25,155 nt of DNA. It comes from Alistipes sp. CAG:435. Lineage in GTDB: Bacteria; Bacteroidota; Bacteroidia; Bacteroidales; UBA932. Location of the stretch: the NCBI GenBank assembly GCA_000433355.1, contig FR893132.1, positions 1 through 25,155 of the forward strand, written 5' to 3'. Of the stretch, positions 6,564-15,107 are shown piece by piece. Position 1 is the stretch's first letter. The number at the start of each line of letters is the position of its first letter. The translations under genes were made by a program, and so were the position numbers. Below the pieces are notes generated by a model. That model searched no databases. It worked only from the letters and a program-made list of their open reading frames with translations, and was not told the origin of the DNA.

Positions 6564-8651
6564 ATGAACAGATTCATTAACCGCGTCTTACTTTTTGTCA
6601 TAGGTGCGGCCGCGCTGATTGGTTGCACCTATAATGAGATGACTGATTCCTACGGCGAGCTTGACATCCTCTTCGACACCGAGGACGTTGTACTCAACGC
6701 AGGGGAAAGCATAGAGATTCCATTCACTGTCACGGGAACCGAAGGAGCCGCCATCGACCTTGAGCCCTACACGGACAACAGCAGACTGACCTGCAAGCTT
6801 AGCAAGGTTGACTATGGCAACTCACAGGGTGTCATCAGACTGACCGCATCAAAGGCAATCTCCAAAGACCTGGAGGCTCAGGTCTTCCTCAAAGTCTCCG
6901 ACTCACATCACAGAAAGCTTACAAGGTTTGTGGATGTGACTGTTATCGGCAACGGTAGCGGAGGTGGCGAGGATCCAGGAGAAGGCGGAGGCGACAATGA
7001 CTACGGCGACCTCGGCATATTCTTCGACACAAGCGCCCCGGCGGTAAATCCTGGACAGACCTTGGAGATACCTTTCACTGTAACCGGTTCAGAAGGCGCC
7101 ACCCTCAGTCTGGTTCCTTCCGTTGACAACGATGAATATGTTTGCGCGCTAGGCAAGGTAGACTATGTCAACTACCAGGGAATCATCAAGCTGACCGCTC
7201 CGGAAGTGATCACAGAAGCCACGGAAGTCAAGGTCTCGCTCACGGCAAGCGACACGCACAAGCGCAGTCTGACAAAGAGTGTCAGCGTCAAAGTGAACGC
7301 ATCCGAGCCGCTTTCGATCTCCGCCTTGGGAGAGCCCGCATCAATGGCAGTCAAGGCGGGAGGCTCCTTCACACTGTCCTATAAGGTTCTCAATCTCGCC
7401 CCGGCTAAGATCACCGGTATCCCGACTGTTGAGGTAACCTCCGGCTGGAGTGCGGAAGCAACCGTCGATCAGGACATCATTAAGGTTAAATACAATGCGC
7501 CTGCATCCATCGGCCAGCGGATCAACATCAAGATCAGCGCGACAGACGATCACGGCAGGAAAGTTGAATATTCAGGAACACTCTCCATCGTCGAGATCAC
7601 AACGACGGCGGGGGCAGCCAACTGCCACATCACAAAACCAGGCAGCACTCTGACTATCAAGGCTGTGAAAGGCAACTCGACCACAGCATTGGAGTTTGAC
7701 AACGCCACTCTTGTCTGGCAGGACGCCATTGGGCTTGTAAGTTCTGTCTCAGGAAACGGAAACGAAGGTGTTGTCGTGGTCAAGCTTGCAGACGGCAAGG
7801 AAGGCAACGCGGTGGTCGCCGCACGCGACGGTGACAGGATCGTGTGGAGCTGGCACGTCTGGGTGACAGGCTACGACCCGGAGGCCGACATCTTTGAATG
7901 GACGGACGCCAACGGCATTACTTACAAATACATGGACCGCAATCTCGGAGCTTTGAGTGCGGAAAAGTACAGCAAGGACGCCCTTGGTTTGATGTACCAG
8001 TGGGGACGTAAGGATCCGTTCCCGGGAGGAGATGACGTGGAATCCAGCGTTCAGAAGCGCCTGTATGACATCAACGGCAACCAGATCTATGTTAAGACAG
8101 AGCTAAGGCCGACATACAACGACAACACAAGCACCAACCTCCAATTGGCCATAGAGCATCCGGACGTGTTCTACTATGCGCCGTCAAGTTCCTGGCCGGC
8201 TGTAGATTGGCTCACCGACAAGGCGTCCCTGCAGAACAACGACCTGTGGGGCGGCAAGACCAATGCCAAGACAATCTACGACCCATGCCCTGAAGGATGG
8301 TGGATGCCTGCCGCAGGAAACGGATGGGGCTTCAGAACCGAGTACAAGAAAGCCGGCAAGCTGAACGATGACAGCAAATACGACGAGTCATACCCATGGT
8401 ATCAGGATTACGACAAGAGCATCGGTTTCCGCTACAAGACGAAAGCCGGCAGGGAATATTGGTTCCCGTTGGTCGGCAACATCGACCCTACCAAGGGCAC
8501 GCTACAAAGCGTGGGCGGAAGCGCGCTGTACAACACTCGTTCAGACAATTCCAACACTGTGTTTTATGAGAACATGGCATGGGGTAATCCTGCCAGCGAA
8601 TCAGGGCTCAACCGATCATACGGCGCTGCGACCCGTTGCATAAAGGAGTAA
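6564..8651 (+). CDS. FISUMP-domain surface lipoprotein 2, with duplicated Ig-like domains
   Basis: A 695-residue lipoprotein with lipobox LIGC (Cys21). Two homologous domains, about residues 32-127 and 147-246, share DILFDT/GIFFDT, EIPFTVTG(T/S)EGA, KVDYxNxQG and SDSHHRKLT/SDTHKRSLT. They are joined by a glycine-rich linker (GSGGGEDPGEGGG). A third Ig-like domain covers about 249-345. The module shared with the preceding gene follows (LVWQDAIGLVSSV, DGKEGNAV, IVWSWHVWVT, about 346-436). A FISUMP-type domain ends the protein (MDRNLGAL, YQWGRKDPFPG, YDPCPEGWWMPA, TRCIKE, about 445-695). The architecture is that of a long surface stalk carrying a binding head. Its stop is one base from the SusC start, so the two genes are tightly coupled. 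The ligand is unknown. Confidence 0.8.
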   Translation: MNRFINRVLLFVIGAAALIGCTYNEMTDSYGELDILFDTEDVVLNAGESIEIPFTVTGTEGAAIDLEPYTDNSRLTCKLSKVDYGNSQGVIRLTASKAISKDLEAQVFLKVSDSHHRKLTRFVDVTVIGNGSGGGEDPGEGGGDNDYGDLGIFFDTSAPAVNPGQTLEIPFTVTGSEGATLSLVPSVDNDEYVCALGKVDYVNYQGIIKLTAPEVITEATEVKVSLTASDTHKRSLTKSVSVKVNASEPLSISALGEPASMAVKAGGSFTLSYKVLNLAPAKITGIPTVEVTSGWSAEATVDQDIIKVKYNAPASIGQRINIKISATDDHGRKVEYSGTLSIVEITTTAGAANCHITKPGSTLTIKAVKGNSTTALEFDNATLVWQDAIGLVSSVSGNGNEGVVVVKLADGKEGNAVVAARDGDRIVWSWHVWVTGYDPEADIFEWTDANGITYKYMDRNLGALSAEKYSKDALGLMYQWGRKDPFPGGDDVESSVQKRLYDINGNQIYVKTELRPTYNDNTSTNLQLAIEHPDVFYYAPSSSWPAVDWLTDKASLQNNDLWGGKTNAKTIYDPCPEGWWMPAAGNGWGFRTEYKKAGKLNDDSKYDESYPWYQDYDKSIGFRYKTKAGREYWFPLVGNIDPTKGTLQSVGGSALYNTRSDNSNTVFYENMAWGNPASESGLNRSYGAATRCIKE

Positions 8652-8652
8652 T

Positions 8653-11600
8653 ATGAGAAGGAAAACAATTCTGCTCACGTTGCTGACGCTGTTAGCGGCG
8701 ACACTGCCGTTGTCGGCACAGAAGATATCAGTCACCGGTCAGGTGACTGATATTTTTGGCAACGCGCCACTTCCCGGGGTCGCCGTCCTCGAGAAAGACG
8801 GAAGCAACCATTCAATCACTGACATTGACGGGAAATATTCCATATCCGTCCCTTCTGACGCGACATTGGTGTTCTCATGCCTCGGAATGCAGGAACAGAC
8901 CATTGCGGTGAATGGGCGCACCACAATCAATGTCGCGATGACAGCCGATGTGAATGTCCTTGATGATGTGCTTGTCGTGGCGTACGGAACGGCGTCCAAA
9001 GAGTCATTCACCGGTTCAGCGGAAACGATAAGGGGTGACAAGTTACGGGACAGGCCTGTCGCGGATGTCTCCAGGATGCTTGACGGACAGATGTCAGGAG
9101 TGATGACAACATCCGGAAGCGGGCAGCCAGGAAGCGGATCCGGCATAATGGTGAGAGGATTCGGATCGATCAACGCAAGCAGTTCTCCACTCATCGTGGT
9201 GGACGGCATCCCTTACGATGGAAGTCTCAATTCCCTCAATCCCAACGACATTGAAAGCCTGTCAGTGCTTAAGGACGCGTCTGCCGGAGCGCTCTACGGC
9301 TCCAGAGGAGCCAACGGTGTGGTCATCGTGACAACCAAGAGCGGTGGGAGCTCCGATGAAAGAATCGCCATAGACTTCACCGCCCGTGTCGGCTTCAACT
9401 CCATGGCGATAAGCCCGTACGAAACCGTCAACGCCACACAGTACATGGAACAGATGTACAGAGCGACGTACAATGATCTCGTCTACACGGAAGGACATCT
9501 TCCCGGCGAGGCAGCCACCTTGACTCCATCACGCCTCTCCAAGAACGTTCTCGGCATCAACAACAAGTACAACATCTTCGACAAAGATGTAGAGAACCTG
9601 TTCGGCGCTGACGGGAAGGTTGTCTCAGACGCGGCGACAAGATACAGCGCGGACTGGCTGGGAGAGGCCAAAGCCAAGCTGCCGACACGTCAGGAATATC
9701 TTTTCTCCATGTCAGGGGCTTCAGACGTAAGCAAATACATGGCGTCGCTCGGCTACCTCGACGAGAACGGAACCATCACGACAACTTCGTTCCGACGCAT
9801 AACAGCCAGGCTCGGCGCGGAATTCACGCCATACGATTGGTTCGAATTCGGCCTCAACGCCAATTATTCCAATTCAAGAAGTGACTATCTCGGAGCGTCC
9901 GGGACCGAGGCCAACAACATCTGGTACACCGCCATGATGATGGCCCCGATCTACCCGGTGCACGAGGTCGATTCCGACGGGAACGCGATAATGGACAACG
10001 GTAAGCGAGTCTTTGACTATGGCTCCTCAAGGCCGGCGGGGGCGCAGAACAACCGAAACTGCATCGCAACCCTTTTCGATGACGACTACTACATGATCAG
10101 TGACAACGTGAACCTGCGCGGACATCTTGGAATAAAATTCGGAGACTTTAAACTAAGCACTTCACTGGGCGCTGACATCGTGAACGAGAACAACACCACG
10201 ATGTACAACCGAAACAACGGAAACGCCGCCGGAACCGGACGTCTGACCAAGGAATATCAACGCACGCGCAGCTACACCTGGAATCAACTGCTTTCCTACA
10301 GACACGGCTTCGGTGAACACACCATCGACATGATGGCCGGGCACGAATTCTACAACAGCGAGGCCCATTACCTGATGGGACAGAGAACCGGATTCCCGTT
10401 CGACAAGTTCGATGAGCTTGGGATGGGATCCACCATCGCGGACGCGACCTCAACAGGAGACACGTACAGCATCAACTCGTGGCTGTGCAGGGCGAACTAT
10501 GACTTCTCCGACAAGTACTACCTGTCCGGCAGTCTGCGTATGGACGCATCCTCACGGTTCATCAGGGAGCACAGATGGGGCACATTCTGGTCTTTGGGCG
10601 CGTCATGGAGAATTTCACAGGAGCCATTCATGAAAGAAATCGACTGGATGGACAACATGACGCTGAAAGCCAGCTACGGTGTGCAAGGCAACGACAACAT
10701 CGGTTCCTACTACGCATGGCAGGCACTCTACGACATGACCTACCCTAACGCGACATATTCAGGTGCCATCATCTCCTCACTCGAAAACAAGAATGTGACG
10801 TGGGAGAAGAACGGCAACATCAACCTTGGAGTCGAGTTCAAGATGTTCAACCGGCTGAGCGGAACCGTCGAATGGTACAAGAGGACCACGACTGACATGC
10901 TGCTTGAATATCCCATCGCCATTTCCTTGGGCTTTCCCGGCTATTATGCCAATGTCGGCAAGATGTACAACACAGGTATGGACATAACCTTGGGTTACGA
11001 CATTCTCAACACCACGGATGTGTTTTGGAACGTGTCGGCTATGGGATCCACCGTCAGGAACAAGGTGGTGGCGCTCACCGGCAACGGCGAGGACATCAAC
11101 AACGGTGTGTATCTGATCCGCGAAGGCGAGACCGTCAACACATTCTACATGGCCCGCAGCGCAGGTGTCGATCCGGCTACAGGAGAACAGCTTTACCTGG
11201 CCTACATGAAAGACACTGACGGCAAGAGGGTCGAAGGCAGCGAGTATGTGACCAACGACGCGACCACAGCGTCAGGTTGCAAATGGCTTTGCGGCAGCAG
11301 GATCCCGACCATCTACGGTTCCCTGTCATCCAATCTTCACATAAAAGGCGTTGATCTCTCGGCATTGTTCACCTACTCGCTGGGCGGCAAGATCTATGAC
11401 AGCACCTATCGTTCCATGATGGAACCGTCTTACGTGGGGCAGACATATCACGTGAACTCGCTGCGTGCATGGACTGAAGCCGGGCAGATCACCGACGTTC
11501 CAAAGGTCACCACAACCGCCACGACCGTCATCAACGATCGATTCCTCATCGACGCTTCCTACTTCAGCATAAAGAGCGTCTCGGCAGGCTACACATTCAG

Positions 11601-11778
11601 GTCCGCAAGTCTGGAGAAATACCATGTCCGTTCTCTCCGTCTTTACGCCTCCGGAGACAACCTCCTGATGCTGAGCGCCCTAAAGGGGCTAAATCCACAG
11701 AGCAGTTTCTCAGGTTCAACCTCCTACACCTACACTCCGAACCGTACGGTCTCACTCGGTGTGGACATTAAATTCTAA
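8653..11778 (+). CDS. SusC/RagA-type TonB-dependent outer-membrane receptor
   Basis: A complete 1041-residue outer-membrane transporter that works with the SusD encoded next and is powered by TonB. The signal peptide ends at PLSAQ (residue 23). A carboxypeptidase-regulatory-like domain spans about 24-112 (VTGQVTDIFGNAPLPGVAVL, FSCLGMQEQT). The plug spans about 115-235 with the SusC signatures VLVVAYGTASKESFTGS, IMVRGFGSINASSSPLIVVDG and YGSRGANGVVIVTTKSG. The remainder is a barrel ending in TYTPNRTVSLGVDIKF. Length and terminal Phe are normal. A good Shine-Dalgarno (AAGGAG) lies 5 bases before the ATG, unusual in this window. No extra signalling domain for an anti-sigma factor is seen at the N-terminus, so regulation of the ECF type is not indicated. 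Confidence 0.97.
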   Translation: MRRKTILLTLLTLLAATLPLSAQKISVTGQVTDIFGNAPLPGVAVLEKDGSNHSITDIDGKYSISVPSDATLVFSCLGMQEQTIAVNGRTTINVAMTADVNVLDDVLVVAYGTASKESFTGSAETIRGDKLRDRPVADVSRMLDGQMSGVMTTSGSGQPGSGSGIMVRGFGSINASSSPLIVVDGIPYDGSLNSLNPNDIESLSVLKDASAGALYGSRGANGVVIVTTKSGGSSDERIAIDFTARVGFNSMAISPYETVNATQYMEQMYRATYNDLVYTEGHLPGEAATLTPSRLSKNVLGINNKYNIFDKDVENLFGADGKVVSDAATRYSADWLGEAKAKLPTRQEYLFSMSGASDVSKYMASLGYLDENGTITTTSFRRITARLGAEFTPYDWFEFGLNANYSNSRSDYLGASGTEANNIWYTAMMMAPIYPVHEVDSDGNAIMDNGKRVFDYGSSRPAGAQNNRNCIATLFDDDYYMISDNVNLRGHLGIKFGDFKLSTSLGADIVNENNTTMYNRNNGNAAGTGRLTKEYQRTRSYTWNQLLSYRHGFGEHTIDMMAGHEFYNSEAHYLMGQRTGFPFDKFDELGMGSTIADATSTGDTYSINSWLCRANYDFSDKYYLSGSLRMDASSRFIREHRWGTFWSLGASWRISQEPFMKEIDWMDNMTLKASYGVQGNDNIGSYYAWQALYDMTYPNATYSGAIISSLENKNVTWEKNGNINLGVEFKMFNRLSGTVEWYKRTTTDMLLEYPIAISLGFPGYYANVGKMYNTGMDITLGYDILNTTDVFWNVSAMGSTVRNKVVALTGNGEDINNGVYLIREGETVNTFYMARSAGVDPATGEQLYLAYMKDTDGKRVEGSEYVTNDATTASGCKWLCGSRIPTIYGSLSSNLHIKGVDLSALFTYSLGGKIYDSTYRSMMEPSYVGQTYHVNSLRAWTEAGQITDVPKVTTTATTVINDRFLIDASYFSIKSVSAGYTFRSASLEKYHVRSLRLYASGDNLLMLSALKGLNPQSSFSGSTSYTYTPNRTVSLGVDIKF

Positions 11779-11783
11779 GCTTC

Positions 11784-13415
11784 ATGAAAAGATTTCCAAT
11801 CATTATCATATTGTCCGCCACGATGTTTGGTGCGTGTTCCTCGCTGATGGAGACCTCCCCCACCACAGATGTGGACAAGGAAAGGATTCTTGCGGACGCG
11901 GAAGGCCTGCAAGTCGCGATGAACGGAGTATATTCGACAATGTACAACCGTCTTGACTTCGTCTCCGCCAACGCTCATCAATGCTTCGGCAACATGGCGG
12001 TGACACTTGCCGCCGACCTGATGGGCGATGACATGGTGCAGACAGCACAAGGTGCCGGATGGTTCTGGAAGGACTACAACTACGACCAGCGCAGCCGCTA
12101 CACCAGCAAAATCTGGCGTTGCTACTTCACATGGGAATATTTCTACGAAATCATCAGCAACGTCAACCACATAATCTCAGCGGCGGAGACAGCCACAGGA
12201 GACGAGAATGAAATCAAATGCACGACAGCGCAGGCATACGCGGCGCGGGCGTTCAGCTACTTCATGCTGATCCAGTCATTCCAGCAGACATTGGTCGGTC
12301 ATGAGGACCTTCCGGGTGTGCCGATCTACACCGAGCCGACAACAGCGTCAAGCAAAGGCAGGAAGCGCAGCCCGGTAAGAGAAGTCTATGCCCGGATAGA
12401 CGAGGATCTTGAGACAGCGGTCTCTCTGTTCGAGGAATGCGGTGTCAAGCGCAAACATATCTCCAATCTCGATCTCTACTCCACAAGTCTGCTCCAGGCC
12501 CGTGTGGCTTTGGTCGAGAACGACTGGAACAAAGCGGTTGTGGCAGCCAAAAGAGCGATCAGCACCCCCTACGCATCGCTGCTCTCCAAGTTGGATGCGA
12601 CCGTGACCAAAGGCACATTTGACGACAGCACCACTGATTGGACCACAGGAAAGACTCCGTTCAACAGCGTCAGCTCGTCCTCGGTGATGTGGGGTGCGGA
12701 GATCATCTCCGACCAGTCAACGGTGTTCGCCTCATTCTTCTCGAACATGGACGCATGCACCAACGTCTATTATGCGGCAGAATCCCCCAAGTGCATAAGC
12801 AACTGGCTATATGCCCAGATTCCCGACTCCGACATCCGAAAGGGATGGTGGAACGGAAACATAGGCGTGAGCGAGAAGGAATGGAAATATGGAGCCAACA
12901 TCAACTACAACCAGTTCAAGTTCCAATGGGCGGATCAGAATTCCTACAAAGGGGACTACATATTCATGCGTCTTGAGGAGGCTTACCTGATCCTTGCCGA
13001 AGCGCTTTGCCGCATGGGCAACGACAACGAGGCCAAGAGCGCCCTTGGAGAGATCATGAGCCGCCGGGATTCCAATTGGAGCGGCACATTGGACACGCTA
13101 GGAGGAAACGAACAGACTTTCGGCACTGTAGGAACCGTGAAGACTCTTTTGGACGAAATCCTGCTGCAACGCAGAATCGAGCTCTGGGGCGAGACTGGAC
13201 GGATCTTCGACATTCTCAGGCTCGCCAAAGGCTGGACACGGTACTGGAAAGTGAACGGCGAGGAATCCAATCACACCAACTACCTCAGCAAGTATCCGGA
13301 TTATCTCAATTTCCCGGCGGACTACATCGAATGCATCCTGATGATACCCCAGGTGGAAATAGACAACAATCCAAACATCAATCCCGAAGACCAGAATCCT
13401 TATGTTCAGAACTAA
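11784..13415 (+). CDS. SusD/RagB-family outer-membrane lipoprotein
   Basis: A 543-residue surface lipoprotein that forms the lid of the SusC channel and binds the substrate. The lipobox is FGAC with Cys18. The N-terminal SusD-like part shows the usual motifs (LMETSPTTDVDKERILADAE, MNGVYSTMYN, NHIISAAE, AQAYAARAFSYFMLIQSF). The C-terminal RagB/SusD part has MRLEEAYLILAEALCRMG, LLQRRIELWGETGRIFDILR and the final NPNINPEDQNPYVQN. It starts 5 bases after the SusC stop and ends inside the next gene. A conserved WGE(TG)R/D segment and TPR-like helices are intact, so the protein should be functional. Confidence 0.96.
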   Translation: MKRFPIIIILSATMFGACSSLMETSPTTDVDKERILADAEGLQVAMNGVYSTMYNRLDFVSANAHQCFGNMAVTLAADLMGDDMVQTAQGAGWFWKDYNYDQRSRYTSKIWRCYFTWEYFYEIISNVNHIISAAETATGDENEIKCTTAQAYAARAFSYFMLIQSFQQTLVGHEDLPGVPIYTEPTTASSKGRKRSPVREVYARIDEDLETAVSLFEECGVKRKHISNLDLYSTSLLQARVALVENDWNKAVVAAKRAISTPYASLLSKLDATVTKGTFDDSTTDWTTGKTPFNSVSSSSVMWGAEIISDQSTVFASFFSNMDACTNVYYAAESPKCISNWLYAQIPDSDIRKGWWNGNIGVSEKEWKYGANINYNQFKFQWADQNSYKGDYIFMRLEEAYLILAEALCRMGNDNEAKSALGEIMSRRDSNWSGTLDTLGGNEQTFGTVGTVKTLLDEILLQRRIELWGETGRIFDILRLAKGWTRYWKVNGEESNHTNYLSKYPDYLNFPADYIECILMIPQVEIDNNPNINPEDQNPYVQN

Positions 13416-14319
13416 TGTATTAAAATATATCTTCCCGAGCGTCGCGGCCATGGCGCTGTTGTCCTGCACAAGAGAGAATGAAGGTGCCCTCTACGATGGC
13501 GAAAGCGGATTCGCCTTCGCCTCAAACGTGCTCTACGCGGAGGTATCTTCCGATGACAAAGGCACTCTGGAGATCCCTGTCTACAGAGGTGTCAACGGCA
13601 CGGCGGAGCAGGCTCATGTGTCATTCAAGTACGACACCGCACCGCAGGACGCGTCAACTCCTGTCTGGGAAGACGCTGATCCTAACGATGTGTTCTCACT
13701 GGTGTCGTCCAAGGTCACTTTCTCACCTAATTCGTGCAAGGCCTTGGTACGCCTGAGGTTCAGCGACACAGGCAAACTGAAGACTTCCGAGAAATACAGG
13801 ATGAGACTGGACATCATCGATGGAGTCTCCCCTTCCGGACGAAGCACGATCACTGTGACCGTGACAAAGAAACTGGTGTTCAAAAAATACGGAGACTGCG
13901 ACTACTTCGATGAATGCATCTTCGAGAAGGCCTACGGGACTGAAATCTACAAGGCGGACGGGGAGGAGATATACCGTGTCATGGATCCATACCGTGAAGG
14001 TCTGGTAGCCGAGGAATATGCCGCCAACGGATGGATGGGCAGCATGCCGGACTACGTGGAGTTCCACTGCGAGGGAAACCACATCATCTTCAACGAATTT
14101 CCCACAGGCATGCTCTTCAACGGCAAGTACATGGCGTACGCATATTTCCCAAGTGATTACAAATGGGGACGCGATTTTTCAAAGTATGACGCACAGAACC
14201 TCAAACTGGACGACAAGCATTTCCAGCTATACGCTGTCTATTGTCTGCCTTCATTCCAGTACGGCTACATGAACGACGGTATCTACAAAATCGACATCAA
14301 AGTACTGGAGCAGAAATAA
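13402..14319 (+). CDS. DUF4843-like lipoprotein encoded after SusD
   Basis: A 305-residue lipoprotein with lipobox LLSC (Cys22). Its ATG lies inside the end of the SusD gene (14-base overlap), which points to translational coupling. Residues about 30-155 look like the Calx-beta/DUF4843-type beta-sandwich found in lipoproteins next to SusD (SDDKGTLEIPVYRGVNG, VTFSPNSCKALVRLRFSD, YRMRLDIIDG). The second half, about 160-305, is a separate beta-rich domain (DYFDECIFEKAYGTEIYKAD and later FHCEGNHIIFNEF) that I cannot assign. No active-site motif is seen. A role as an accessory surface-binding subunit is inferred from position. It is the last gene of the operon; no hairpin terminator follows directly. 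Confidence 0.75.
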   Translation: MFRTNVLKYIFPSVAAMALLSCTRENEGALYDGESGFAFASNVLYAEVSSDDKGTLEIPVYRGVNGTAEQAHVSFKYDTAPQDASTPVWEDADPNDVFSLVSSKVTFSPNSCKALVRLRFSDTGKLKTSEKYRMRLDIIDGVSPSGRSTITVTVTKKLVFKKYGDCDYFDECIFEKAYGTEIYKADGEEIYRVMDPYREGLVAEEYAANGWMGSMPDYVEFHCEGNHIIFNEFPTGMLFNGKYMAYAYFPSDYKWGRDFSKYDAQNLKLDDKHFQLYAVYCLPSFQYGYMNDGIYKIDIKVLEQK

Positions 14320-14322
14320 AGT

Positions 14323-14547
14323 TCAGATGACCTCTATCTCGGTAATCCGGTCGCCTGTCTGGATTCTGACCGGTCCTGTCGAGCCTTCAACCGAACGGAC
14401 GATGACCTGGACCTTGCCACTGAACGCCTCGTCCTTCGGGCAGCAGCAGTAGTCCAGGATTCCGAACTGGGAGCCGGTGGCCGGCCAGACCATCGGGTTA
14501 GGTTCGCCACGGTAGTTCTGGCCGGTCCAGTAGAACAAGCCGCCGGG
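14323..14547 (-). pseudogene. Remnant of a GH2 beta-galactosidase
   Basis: A short open frame on the minus strand. Its first part, GGLFYWTGQNYRGEPNPMVW followed by PATGSQFGILDYCCCPKDEAF, is the well-known region just after the catalytic barrel of GH2 beta-galactosidases (FxWTGxDYRGEPxPxxWP...FGIxDxxGFPKD). Near 14415 it passes directly into SGKVQVIVRSVEGSTGP, which resembles the extreme C-terminus of these enzymes. The domains normally in between (a few hundred residues) are missing. Everything upstream of the barrel end is also gone. The fragment is therefore doubly deleted and cannot be active. It stops at the junction with the epimerase remnant near 14547. It is not part of the plus-strand operon before it. 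Confidence 0.7.
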
Positions 14548-14810
14548 ATTCCGGCCGCCACTGGTGGGTCCAGGCCGAGACAGTCGTCGGCTGCATCAAC
14601 CAGTACCAGAAAACCGGAGGGTCATATTGGCTCGAATCAACCGAGGCCAAATGGTCTTTCATCCGCCACCACATCATCTGTCCCGACGGCGAGTGGTACT
14701 GGAGCCTCCGCTCCGACGGCACCCCGAACACCACCGATGACCGCGCCGGCTTCTGGAAATGCCCATACCACAACGGCCGCATGTGCCTTGAGGTTCTCGA
14801 ACGGCGGTAG
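14544..14810 (+). pseudogene. Remnant C-terminus of an AGE-family 2-epimerase (cellobiose/mannobiose type)
   Basis: No start codon remains, but the plus-strand frame ending at the TAG 14808-14810 reads HWWVQAETVVGCINQYQKTG and then a Trp-rich segment with WSFIRHHIICPDGEWYW. It ends in GFWKCPYHNGRMCLEVLERR. These are hallmarks of the N-acylglucosamine 2-epimerase superfamily, above all of the cellobiose and mannobiose 2-epimerases. WWVQAE and KCPYHNGRMCLE carry active-site tryptophan, glutamate and histidine residues in that family. About 85 residues of a ~400-residue enzyme survive. The C-terminus is intact and the N-terminal three quarters are absent. The break coincides with the break of the GH2 remnant on the other strand. 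Confidence 0.7.
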
Positions 14811-14858
14811 TGTGGGCGGCAGTGTGCGCGGCAGTGTGGGCGGCAGTGTGCGCGGTGG
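14811..14858 (+). repeat. Minisatellite, four 12-base units
   Basis: Four tandem units of TGTG(G/C)GCGGCAG lie directly after the epimerase stop, alternating G and C at the fifth base, so it is also two copies of a 24-base unit. The last unit ends GTGG instead of GCAG. It is GC-rich and its length, a multiple of three, could have been coding, but no host gene remains. Confidence 0.8.
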
Positions 14859-14880
14859 GTCCGTGGCACCCAACACATTG

Positions 14881-14956
14881 ATTATCAAGCAACAGAACGA
14901 TTACCTAGTACGTGATTTCGCACTAGGTGATTTACGATTACGCTAATTATCAAGCA
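14881..14956. repeat. Nested direct repeats around a stem-loop
   Basis: The outer direct repeat is ATTATCAAGCA (14881-14891 and 14946-14956). The inner one is ACGATTAC (14897-14904 and 14934-14941). A stem-loop lies between, with arms ACCTAGT and ACTAGGT (14903-14909 and 14922-14928) and further pairing toward the loop. No T-run follows, so it is not a normal terminator. The arrangement could be an old recombination or insertion site. No gene is present between 14859 and 15137. Confidence 0.55.
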
Positions 14957-15086
14957 GTTATCTGCCACGCAAAAACAGCTAGTAGTCCATGGATCGCAAA
15001 AAGAAAGAAGTTCAGCCATAATGGAGAATCAGCGGAATATTTTTGTATTTCCTCTAAAAAACTGTTTCTTTCTTATGTGACGGGCG

Positions 15087-15105
15087 TAAAAATCGCAGAT
15101 TTTTA
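15087..15105. promoter_or_regulatory. Perfect inverted repeat just upstream of the glnS -7 box
   Basis: TAAAAATC (15087-15094), GCA, GATTTTTA (15098-15105). The 8-base arms are perfect. The repeat ends 2 bases before the proposed -7 box of glnS, so it overlaps the promoter spacer. It could be an operator; as an AT-rich hairpin with a T-run it might also stop read-through from the remnant region. Confidence 0.4.
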
Positions 15106-15107
15106 TG

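Noticed and set aside
14637..14892. Short minus-strand frames with Thr/Leu/Pro-rich repeats (PPTLPRTLPP-like) across the minisatellite.
   Set aside because: They are translations of the 12-base repeat and of the antisense of the epimerase remnant, without a start or family support.
14811..14956. Possible CRISPR array.
   Set aside because: The repeats are 12 bases without spacers, or single pairs of direct repeats; no regular repeat-spacer pattern and no cas genes.
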